From Palsa-739 sp036512155 (lineage in GTDB: Bacteria > Actinomycetota > Thermoleophilia > Gaiellales > Gaiellaceae), in assembly GCA_036512155.1 (NCBI GenBank), contig DATCBD010000087.1:1-18277 (forward strand): a stretch of DNA of 18,277 bases. Direction: 5' to 3'. Below are positions 10,020-15,473 of the stretch, in pieces. The notes under the pieces were generated by a model. It did no database searches, was not told the DNA's origin, and saw nothing but the letters and a program-made list of their open reading frames with translations. Positions within the stretch are counted from its first letter, which is position 1; every line of letters begins with the position of its first letter. A program made the translations under genes and the position numbers.

Positions 10020-10093
10020 TAGCGCCGGGTGGGCTCGAACCACCGACCTCTGCATTATGAGTGCAGCGCTCTAACCAGCTGAGCTACGGCGCC
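10020..10093 (-). tRNA. tRNA with anticodon CAT (probably elongator tRNA-Met)
   Basis: A 74-nt cloverleaf on the minus strand. The acceptor stem is GGCGCCG with CGGCGCT (one G-U pair at the end) and discriminator A. The D arm is GCTC...GAGC, the anticodon stem CTGCA/TGCAG with loop CTCATAA (anticodon CAT), the variable loop 5 nt, and the T arm GGTGG-TTCGAGC-CCACC. CCA is not encoded. The anticodon stem lacks the three G-C pairs of initiator tRNA, so it is elongator Met or the lysidine-modified tRNA-Ile2; sequence alone does not settle which. Confidence 0.95.
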
Positions 10094-10147
10094 CGGACGC
10101 CGGCGGAGTGTAGCCAAAAACGGCTCCGGCCCTATACAACCCGGCGC
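10094..10147. promoter_or_regulatory. divergent promoter region between tRNA and epimerase gene
   Basis: On the plus strand TATACA (10133-10138) lies 9 nt before the ATG at 10148, which has no Shine-Dalgarno, suggesting a leaderless epimerase mRNA. On the minus strand TACACT (10112-10107) lies 13 nt before the tRNA 5' end and could be the -10 of the tRNA-rpmG operon. No convincing -35 was found for either. Confidence 0.35.
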
Positions 10148-11026
10148 ATGCGGATCTACGTCACCGGCGGCGGCATCGGCTTCGTCGGCGGCCACGTCGT
10201 CCGGGTCCTCCGCGAGCGAGGCGCCGACGTCCGGGACGAGTTCGTCGACGTGCTCGACGCCGCCGGGCTCGAGCGGACGATGCGGGGCTGCGACGCGCTC
10301 GTCCACGTCGCCGCGCTGTACAGCTACGACGCCACCGAGGCCGCCCTCGCGCGCGTGAACATAGAAGGGACGAGAACGGTGCTCGACGCCGCGGCGCGCG
10401 CCGGCGTCCGCCGGGTCGTCCACACGAGCACGGCCGGCACGTGCGGCCCGGTCGGCGGCCGTCCTGCAACGGAGAGCGACGGCCCGCCCGCGTGGGAGCT
10501 GCGCGTGCCGTACAAGCGGACGAAGCTCGAGGCGGAGAAGCTCGCGCTCGCGGCCGGAGCCGTGGTCGTGAACCCGACGACGCCGGTCGGCGAGGGCGAC
10601 ACCAGGCCGACGCCGACGGGCCGGATGGTCGCGGGCGTCGCACGCGGGCGGTACCGGGCCTACGTGCCGACGACCGGCCTGAACGTCGTCGACGTCCACG
10701 ACGTCGCGCTCGGGCATGCGCTCGCGCTCGAGCGCGGCCGGGCAGGCGAGCGGTATCTCCTCGGCGGCGTCGACATGTGGCTCGGCGAGGTGTTTGCGAC
10801 CATCGCGCGGCTCGCGGGCCGGCCGCGACCGCGCATCCGCGTCCCGTACGCGGCTGCTCAGGTGGCGGCCGCGCTCGGCCTCGTCAATCGCGACGAGGTG
10901 CGGCTCGCCCGGCTGCCGATGTTCTTCAGTTCCGCGAAGGCGGAGCGCGAGCTCGGCTACAGCCCCGGCCCGATCGAGCCGGCGCTGCGCCGCGCGATCG
11001 CGGACGCTACCGGTGGTTCGCGATGA
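10148..11026 (+). CDS. NAD(P)-dependent epimerase/dehydratase, HpnA-like extended SDR
   Basis: Extended short-chain dehydrogenase/reductase of 292 aa, closest in motif content to HpnA (hopanoid-associated sugar epimerase) and dihydroflavonol reductase-like proteins. It has an N-terminal Rossmann glycine motif (VTGGGIGFVGG, one residue longer than the usual TGATGFVG), the active-site HTSTAG (92-97) and Y122-x3-K126 (PYKRTK), and the HpnA-type signature NPTTPVGEGDTRPTPTG. The C-terminal MFFSSAKAERELGYSP is also typical. Only 34 residues separate the glycine motif from GCDALVHVAALY, some 20 fewer than usual. The start is the ATG where homology begins, although the frame is open from 10061. No other hopanoid genes are visible, so the substrate is unknown. 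It ends in a 20-bp convergent overlap with the hydrolase gene. Confidence 0.85.
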   Translation: MRIYVTGGGIGFVGGHVVRVLRERGADVRDEFVDVLDAAGLERTMRGCDALVHVAALYSYDATEAALARVNIEGTRTVLDAAARAGVRRVVHTSTAGTCGPVGGRPATESDGPPAWELRVPYKRTKLEAEKLALAAGAVVVNPTTPVGEGDTRPTPTGRMVAGVARGRYRAYVPTTGLNVVDVHDVALGHALALERGRAGERYLLGGVDMWLGEVFATIARLAGRPRPRIRVPYAAAQVAAALGLVNRDEVRLARLPMFFSSAKAERELGYSPGPIEPALRRAIADATGGSR

Positions 11027-11732
11027 GCTCGAGCGTCCGGCGCCAGGCGTCGTCGGAGGCGTCCTGGAACTCCTCCTGCTTCCGGTCGAAGAAGCTGTGC
11101 GGCGCGCCCTCGTACTCGACGAGCTCGTGCTCGACGCCTGCGGCGGTGAGCGCGGCGTCGAAGGCCGCGTTGTCCTCGGCGGTGATGTGCGCGTCCGCCC
11201 CGGCCTGGAGGGCGAGGAGCGGGCCGCGCATGTGCGGTGCGTCCTCGAGCGGCGGGCGCCCGTAGAAGCCGACGGCACCGGCGAGCCCGTGCCCCGCGGC
11301 GGAGGCGAGCCAGGACTGGCGCCCGCCCATGCAGAACCCGACCGTGAAGATCGCCGTCGCGCCGTGGTCGCGGAGGTAGGCGACGCAGGCGCCGACGTCG
11401 GCCTGGATCCCCTCGGGCGTCGTCTCCTTGACGTGCTCCATGTACTCGAAGTCGTCGCCGCGCTTCTCGACGCCGGCGCTGCGCCCGAAGTAGTCGAACG
11501 CGACGGCTGCGTGGCCGCGCTCGGCGAAGCGGAGCGCGAGCTCCTCGTAGAACCGGTACAGGCCGCGGACGTCGGGGAGGATCACGATTCCGGTCGCGCC
11601 GGGCTCCTCGGGGGCTGCCGCGAACGCCGCGAAGCGGTTCCCGTCAGCGGCCTCGAGGACGAGATCGTCGTGGGGGACAGCCGCCCCGGAGATGACCGGA
11701 ATCGGCGGCAGCGAGTCGCTGTCGAAGCACAT
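11007..11732 (-). CDS. dienelactone hydrolase family protein
   Basis: Cytoplasmic alpha/beta hydrolase of 241 aa. The nucleophile elbow is GFCMGG with C134, the acid is D180 (in GADAHI) and the histidine H212 (in PHSFFDR), the complete Cys-Asp-His triad of dienelactone hydrolases. The N-terminus (MCFDSDSLPPI) is the typical beginning of an actinobacterial subgroup, supporting ATG at 11732; a weak AGGA lies 9 nt upstream. The substrate cannot be told from sequence; chlorocatechol degradation genes are absent here, so the family name describes fold and chemistry only. Its last 20 bp overlap the end of the epimerase gene, and it is divergent from the 53-aa ORF, 42 bp away. Confidence 0.92.
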   Translation of the reverse strand: MCFDSDSLPPIPVISGAAVPHDDLVLEAADGNRFAAFAAAPEEPGATGIVILPDVRGLYRFYEELALRFAERGHAAVAFDYFGRSAGVEKRGDDFEYMEHVKETTPEGIQADVGACVAYLRDHGATAIFTVGFCMGGRQSWLASAAGHGLAGAVGFYGRPPLEDAPHMRGPLLALQAGADAHITAEDNAAFDAALTAAGVEHELVEYEGAPHSFFDRKQEEFQDASDDAWRRTLELIANHR

Positions 11733-11774
11733 TGGGAAGGATCCTACGACCCCGCGGCGTAGTCAGGTCGAGCG

Positions 11775-11936
11775 ATGGCGGAGCAGTCGCACCGCGAAGA
11801 GATGAACGAGGCGATCCGCGCGCAGCGCGAGCGGCAGGCTTCGGGCCGCGCCCCGGCACCGACGCCCCCACCGCCGGCCGAGAACGTCAAGCCGTCGCTT
11901 GCGGCACGGTTGGCCGCCCGCCTGCGCGGCAAGTAG
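11775..11936 (+). CDS. hypothetical small protein, 53 aa
   Basis: Short ORF (MAEQSHREEMNEAIRAQ...) with a charged helical N-terminal half, a Pro/Ala-rich centre and a basic Ala/Leu/Arg C-terminal helix (LAARLAARLRGK). Third codon positions are almost all G or C, as in neighbouring genes, and it fills the gap between two genes, ending 10 bp before the next start. The only ribosome-binding-like sequence is a weak AGG upstream. I do not recognise the family; no membrane segment or signal is visible. Confidence 0.5.
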   Translation: MAEQSHREEMNEAIRAQRERQASGRAPAPTPPPPAENVKPSLAARLAARLRGK

Positions 11937-11946
11937 GGTTCCCGCG

Positions 11947-12525
11947 ATGAGACGGGGCGCCGCTTGGCTCGCCGCCGCACCGCTGATGCTCGGCGGGTCG
12001 CAGCTCGCGCACGCGCTCGCATACCGGCTCGTGTACCCGCAAGCGCACGTCCGCGTCGTGCACATGCTCGCGACGGGCCACTCGTACTTCATCCGGCTGC
12101 CGCTCGTGCTCGCAGCTGCCGGCGCGTGCCTGCTCGTCTCGCTCGTCGTCACCGCGTTCGACGCCGCGCGCGGCCGCAAGGCTCGTGCGCTACCTGCGTG
12201 GGCGTTCGCACTGCTCCCGCCGCTCGCGTTCGCGTTGCAGGAGCTGCTCGAGCTGTCGCTCCACACCGGGACGTTCGCGTGGCACGCCGTGCTCGCTCCG
12301 ACGTTCGTCCCCGGCGTACTCCTCCAGCTCCCGGTCGCGCTCCTCATGTATCTGGTCGCACGCCTGCTGCTGCGCGCGGCCGAGCGCATCGGGCACGCGC
12401 TTCGCCGGCCGGCCCCCCGGCTCCGCACCGCGCCGCCGTTTGCCGTCGCACCCGTCGCACCTGCCGTCCGGCTGCTCGCCGGCCGGCGCCTTGCCCGCGC
12501 TCCTCCGCGCGTCGTCGTGGCCTAG
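11947..12525 (+). CDS. hypothetical four-helix integral membrane protein
   Basis: A 192-aa protein with four predicted transmembrane helices at about 5-25, 50-71, 82-104 and 120-142, and an Arg/Pro/Ala-rich C-terminal tail (about 145-192), presumably cytoplasmic. Histidines lie in or next to the helices (H22, H34, H39, H45 in ATGHSYF, H106, H113). I recall similar uncharacterised proteins near copper genes in Thermoleophilia; that is memory and was not verified. The ATG at 11947 is chosen because an upstream extension would overlap the preceding small ORF. It lies 35 bp before the YcnI gene on the same strand and probably belongs to that operon. Confidence 0.75.
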   Translation: MRRGAAWLAAAPLMLGGSQLAHALAYRLVYPQAHVRVVHMLATGHSYFIRLPLVLAAAGACLLVSLVVTAFDAARGRKARALPAWAFALLPPLAFALQELLELSLHTGTFAWHAVLAPTFVPGVLLQLPVALLMYLVARLLLRAAERIGHALRRPAPRLRTAPPFAVAPVAPAVRLLAGRRLARAPPRVVVA

Positions 12526-12560
12526 CACGTCCACACGACACATCCCGCGAAGGAGGAGAC

Positions 12561-13142
12561 ATGATGCACCGGATCGCGCTCGGCGCGCTGGTCGCGCTCG
12601 CAGCGCTCGCAACGACGGCGGCCGCATCCGCGCACGCGATCATGAGCCCGGCGGTCGCGCTCGACAAGAAGCTGCAGCAATTCACGCTGTCGGTGCCGAC
12701 CGAGAAGGCGAACCTCACCACCACCGAGATCGAGCTCACGGTCCCCGCCGGGTTTTCCATCGACTCGTTCGAGCCGCCGCCGACGGGCTGGAAGATGAAC
12801 GTTCAGGCGACAGGCTCGGGCGATAGCGCCGTCGTCCAGAAGGTGACGTGGACCGGCGGCCACGTGCCGACGGACGAGGACGCGGTGTTCCGGTTCAACG
12901 CGTCGACGAGCGGCGCGAAGACGTACACGTTCGACGTGCAGCAGACGTACTCGGATGGGTCCGTCGTCGACTGGAACGGCCCGGAGACCGCCGACACGCC
13001 GGCGCCGACGATCGAAGCGCTCTCCTCGATCGGCGGTGGTGGCACGTCCACGCTGACGATCGTCGCGCTCGTGCTCGCAGGCGTCGCGTTGCTCGTCTCG
13101 CTCGGCTCGCTCGCCGCCCGGGGAGGCCGGTCGCTGACGTGA
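12561..13142 (+). CDS. ycnI: YcnI-family (DUF1775) copper-binding exported protein
   Basis: A 193-aa exported, membrane-anchored protein. The signal peptide ends SA-HA, so the mature protein starts with H25, the N-terminal histidine of the YcnI copper site, in HAIMSP. Conserved family features are VPTEKANLTTTEIELTVPAGF and the C-terminal VVDWNGPETADTPAP with W138, corresponding to the tryptophan near the metal in characterised YcnI. A C-terminal helix (about 163-185) anchors it. YcnI proteins bind Cu(II) through a monohistidine brace and are proposed copper chaperones. AGGAGG at 12551-12556 precedes two adjacent ATGs (12561, 12564); the second has the better spacing, so the real start may be 12564. 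Its stop overlaps the next start (GTGA). Confidence 0.9.
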   Translation: MMHRIALGALVALAALATTAAASAHAIMSPAVALDKKLQQFTLSVPTEKANLTTTEIELTVPAGFSIDSFEPPPTGWKMNVQATGSGDSAVVQKVTWTGGHVPTDEDAVFRFNASTSGAKTYTFDVQQTYSDGSVVDWNGPETADTPAPTIEALSSIGGGGTSTLTIVALVLAGVALLVSLGSLAARGGRSLT

Positions 13143-14113
13143 GGCTGGCGATCGTCCTCGGTCTGCTCGTGACGGCAGCCGCCCTGCCGGACGTCGCCTC
13201 GGCGCACGTCGGCCGGACGCTGCCCGTGGCGACGAACTTCACCGCGCGCATGGCCGGCTCCATTCCCGGTGTGCAGGCGAGGGTCGTCGACGGCGACCAG
13301 ACGATGTGGCTGCGCGCAACCGCGGCGGCGGTCGTGCTCGTGCCGGGGACGCTCGGCGAGCCATTGCTCCGGTTCGACCAGCACGGCGTCTGGCTGAACC
13401 TCCGCTCGCCGACGGCCCAGGCGGACGGCATCGACCGTTTCGACCTCCGGCCGTCGGCGAGCCCGCACGCGCAGCCGCTCTGGCATCGAGTGGCCGGAGG
13501 GCACGCGTATGCATGGCACGAGCACCGGCTGCACGCGCTCCAGCCGCTCGCCCGCGTCCGCAACTCGGCAGGCCCGATCGGACCGTGGTCGGTGCCCGTT
13601 GTCGTCGACGGGCGCCGCCTCGCCCTGAACGGTGTCCTCGACTACAGCCCGCCGGGCGCGGCGTGGGCGTGGATCGCGCTCTCCGCGCTCCTCGCCGCAG
13701 CGTCCTCGGCGCTGGCGACGCGGTGGACGGCCGCGCTCGTCGCGCTCGCGCTTGCCGTCACCTCGGCGGTCTGGGCGATCCGGATCGGGCGGGAGCTGTA
13801 CGGGCGCCCGAACGTGCAGGCGATCGGCTACGCCGAGGTGGCGATCACGTGCGCCGTCGGCGCCGCGCTCGTGTTCGGCCTCGTCCGGCACGATGAGGGA
13901 ATGCGCGTGCTCACGGCGTTCCTCGTCGGCGTCGGCGCTCTGTACGAGGGACTGACGATGCTGCCGGTGCTGACGCACGCGATCGCGCTCAGCGCACTGC
14001 CGACCATCGTCGCCCGGCTCCTCGAGGTCCTCACCCTCGGCGCCGGCATCGGCACGCTCGTCGGCAGCGTCTTCGGGCACATGCGGACGCGAACCGCGGT
14101 GGAGGCCGCATGA
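13139..14113 (+). CDS. hypothetical exported His/Trp-rich protein with C-terminal membrane domain
   Basis: A 324-aa protein with a signal peptide (about 1-22, cleavage before HVGRTLP), so a mature N-terminal histidine is again likely. An extracytoplasmic domain follows (to about 170) with VVDGDQTMWLR, LLRFDQHGVWLNLRSPTAQ and a striking cluster W115 H116, H122, W126 H127, H129, H132 (LWHRVAGGHAYAWHEHRLHAL). Then come five predicted transmembrane helices between about 173 and 312. The histidine cluster and position between YcnI and CopCD suggest copper binding or transfer; no named family is recognised. The GTG start at 13139 gives a 4-bp GTGA overlap with the YcnI stop, and the end overlaps the next small ORF by 4 bp (ATGA), implying translational coupling. 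Confidence 0.85.
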   Translation: MRLAIVLGLLVTAAALPDVASAHVGRTLPVATNFTARMAGSIPGVQARVVDGDQTMWLRATAAAVVLVPGTLGEPLLRFDQHGVWLNLRSPTAQADGIDRFDLRPSASPHAQPLWHRVAGGHAYAWHEHRLHALQPLARVRNSAGPIGPWSVPVVVDGRRLALNGVLDYSPPGAAWAWIALSALLAAASSALATRWTAALVALALAVTSAVWAIRIGRELYGRPNVQAIGYAEVAITCAVGAALVFGLVRHDEGMRVLTAFLVGVGALYEGLTMLPVLTHAIALSALPTIVARLLEVLTLGAGIGTLVGSVFGHMRTRTAVEAA

Positions 14114-14211
14114 ACGTCCGCCTGCTCGCCGCGCTCCTCGCACTCGCCGCCGGCGCCGCCGCCGTCGTGCTCGTCATCGCGCTCCTGCACGCGACCCCGG
14201 GGCCTCAATGA
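14110..14211 (+). CDS. putative 33-aa single-pass membrane micropeptide
   Basis: ORF MNVRLLAALLALAAGAAA..., 33 aa, consisting of a short basic N-terminus, one hydrophobic helix (about 4-26) and the tail HATPGPQ. Its ATG overlaps the preceding stop by 4 bp (ATGA), the same coupling used throughout the operon, which is the main support. Its 3' end overlaps the convergent gene's stop region by 7 bp. Similar tiny one-helix proteins accompany membrane complexes; the function here is unknown and a chance ORF is possible. Confidence 0.5.
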   Translation: MNVRLLAALLALAAGAAAVVLVIALLHATPGPQ

Positions 14212-14639
14212 GGCGGAAAGAGATAGCTCCGGTGCGGCGGGACGAACGGCCCCGCCTCGAGCACGAGCTCGTCCCCGTCGCGCAGCGGCACCGATCTCGG
14301 GTCGCCGCGCACGCGAATGCCATTCCGAAAGAGGGAGACAGCACCGTGGAAGCTCAGCAGCCTTCGCCGCCCGAGCGGCATGCCCCACACGGAGAAGAGG
14401 TCGCCGATCGTCGCCGCGCGGTCGAAGCGCACAACCCCGGTCGGCGTCGTCGTCCACTCGTGCGCGCGGCAGTGCGCGCTGCGCACGCCGATGCGCGCGG
14501 GGATGATGATCGCGAAGCCGTTGGCGAAGAGCTCCAGATGCGCACGCTTCACCGGACTGCCCGCGTGCGCGCACGGCGCATGCATCGCCGGCCGCGGTTG
14601 GTAGAGCGGGCCTGCTCCGATCGGCGTCGGTACCGGCAC
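14205..14639 (-). CDS. hypothetical protein encoded antisense within the copper locus
   Basis: A minus-strand gene of 144 aa if it starts at GTG 14639, or 126 aa from ATG 14585. The reading frame has protein-like composition (RAHLELFANGFAIIIPARIGV, TIGDLFSVWGMPLGRRRLLSF, RGDPRSVPLRDGDELVLEAG, PFVPPHRSYLFPPH), whereas the plus-strand frame across it is an Arg/His/Ala-rich shadow. The longer start is favoured because PTPIGAGPLYQP resembles the N-terminus of related proteins I recall from Thermoleophilia copper loci; this is memory. No signal peptide or membrane helix is visible. Possible metal ligands include H34, C57, H60 and H98 in the longer form. It faces against the surrounding operon, overlapping the 33-aa ORF at its end and the lipoprotein start at its beginning. 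Confidence 0.65.
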   Translation of the reverse strand: MPVPTPIGAGPLYQPRPAMHAPCAHAGSPVKRAHLELFANGFAIIIPARIGVRSAHCRAHEWTTTPTGVVRFDRAATIGDLFSVWGMPLGRRRLLSFHGAVSLFRNGIRVRGDPRSVPLRDGDELVLEAGPFVPPHRSYLFPPH

Positions 14640-15473
14640 CTGCTCGAGGCTATCGCGCTCGTCGGCCTGCTGGCGGGATGCGGCGGAAGCGGCTCCGTGG
14701 CGCCGACGATCACCGTCGGCGCGGCCCATACGTACGAGCTTTCGGGCTTCACGCCGACGCAGCCGGTGATCGCGGGCAAGCCCACGCGCGTGTCGTTCAC
14801 CATCCTCCAGCCGGACGGGAAGCCGCTGACGCAGTACAAGCACGGGGCCGGGCCCCACAACGGCGTGCACCTGATCATCGTCCGCCGCGACCTGGCGACG
14901 ATCATCCACCACCATCCGCCGGTCGGGCCGAACGGCCTGATCAGCGACACGATCACGTTCGCAAAACCCGGGCCGTACCGCGTCGTCATCGACGTCTATC
15001 CGAAGACGTCCGGGCCGGTACCGAACTTCCAGATCGACTCGCACATCACCGTCGCGGGCGCGTATCACCCACAGCCGCTGCCGCCCTTCCAATCGAGTGA
15101 GACGGTGGACGGCTATCACTTCACGCTGCACGGCACGCCGCACCTGCGCGCGATCGAGCCGGCGTTCCTCGACTTCACGATCACGACGCCGAGCGGCGCG
15201 CCTGCCAAGTTCGGCACGTGGTTCGGCGCGCTCGCGCACGCGATCTTCTTCCGCCGCGGATCGCTCGACTACTTCCACACCCACGTGTGCGCGGCCGGGG
15301 TGTCCGGCTGCACGAGCATCTTCGGCGCCGCGCGCGTGACGGGCACGTCGACGACGCCGGGCCACCTGAAGGTCGGCGTCCTCGTCCCCATCTCCGGCAC
15401 ATGGCGACTGTTCCTGCAGTGCCGCATCGACGGACACATCCTCACGGCGCCGTTCACCTTGCGGGTGCGGTGA
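14580..15473 (+). CDS. His-rich putative copper-binding lipoprotein with two repeated domains
   Basis: A predicted lipoprotein of 297 aa from ATG 14580. An Arg-rich n-region is followed by AIALVGLLAGC, a lipobox with C34 as the lipidated cysteine; TTG 14598 would give a more normal signal length, and neither start has a Shine-Dalgarno. The mature protein has two related beta-rich halves. Each contains FTI...P-x-G followed by the exact pattern H-x4-R-R-x6-H-x-H: H97...R102 R103...H110, H112 in VHLIIVRRDLATIIHHH and H220...R225 R226...H233, H235 in AHAIFFRRGSLDYFHTH. Additional H88 and H93 and C237/C244 are nearby. It probably binds copper or another soft metal outside the membrane. Its stop overlaps the CopCD start by 4 bp (GTGA). 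Confidence 0.83.
   Translation: MHRRPRLVERACSDRRRYRHLLEAIALVGLLAGCGGSGSVAPTITVGAAHTYELSGFTPTQPVIAGKPTRVSFTILQPDGKPLTQYKHGAGPHNGVHLIIVRRDLATIIHHHPPVGPNGLISDTITFAKPGPYRVVIDVYPKTSGPVPNFQIDSHITVAGAYHPQPLPPFQSSETVDGYHFTLHGTPHLRAIEPAFLDFTITTPSGAPAKFGTWFGALAHAIFFRRGSLDYFHTHVCAAGVSGCTSIFGAARVTGTSTTPGHLKVGVLVPISGTWRLFLQCRIDGHILTAPFTLRVR

Noticed and set aside
10055..11278. Long minus-strand open frame opposite the epimerase
   Set aside because: Shadow of the epimerase, which has intact catalytic motifs; it also runs through the tRNA region and the hydrolase in the wrong frame.
14208..14579. Extension of the lipoprotein to ATG 14208, which would form an ATGA overlap with the micropeptide ORF
   Set aside because: The added 124 residues are Arg/His/Glu-rich shadow sequence opposite a protein-like minus-strand gene, and they would place the lipobox at about residue 158.
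14640..15437. Upstream extension of the antisense gene to 15437
   Set aside because: This part is the shadow of the lipoprotein coding region; protein-like sequence begins only near 14639.
15218..15469. Extension of the CopCD fusion upstream of GTG 15470
   Set aside because: The signal peptide begins at 15470; the extra residues are an out-of-frame reading of the lipoprotein gene.
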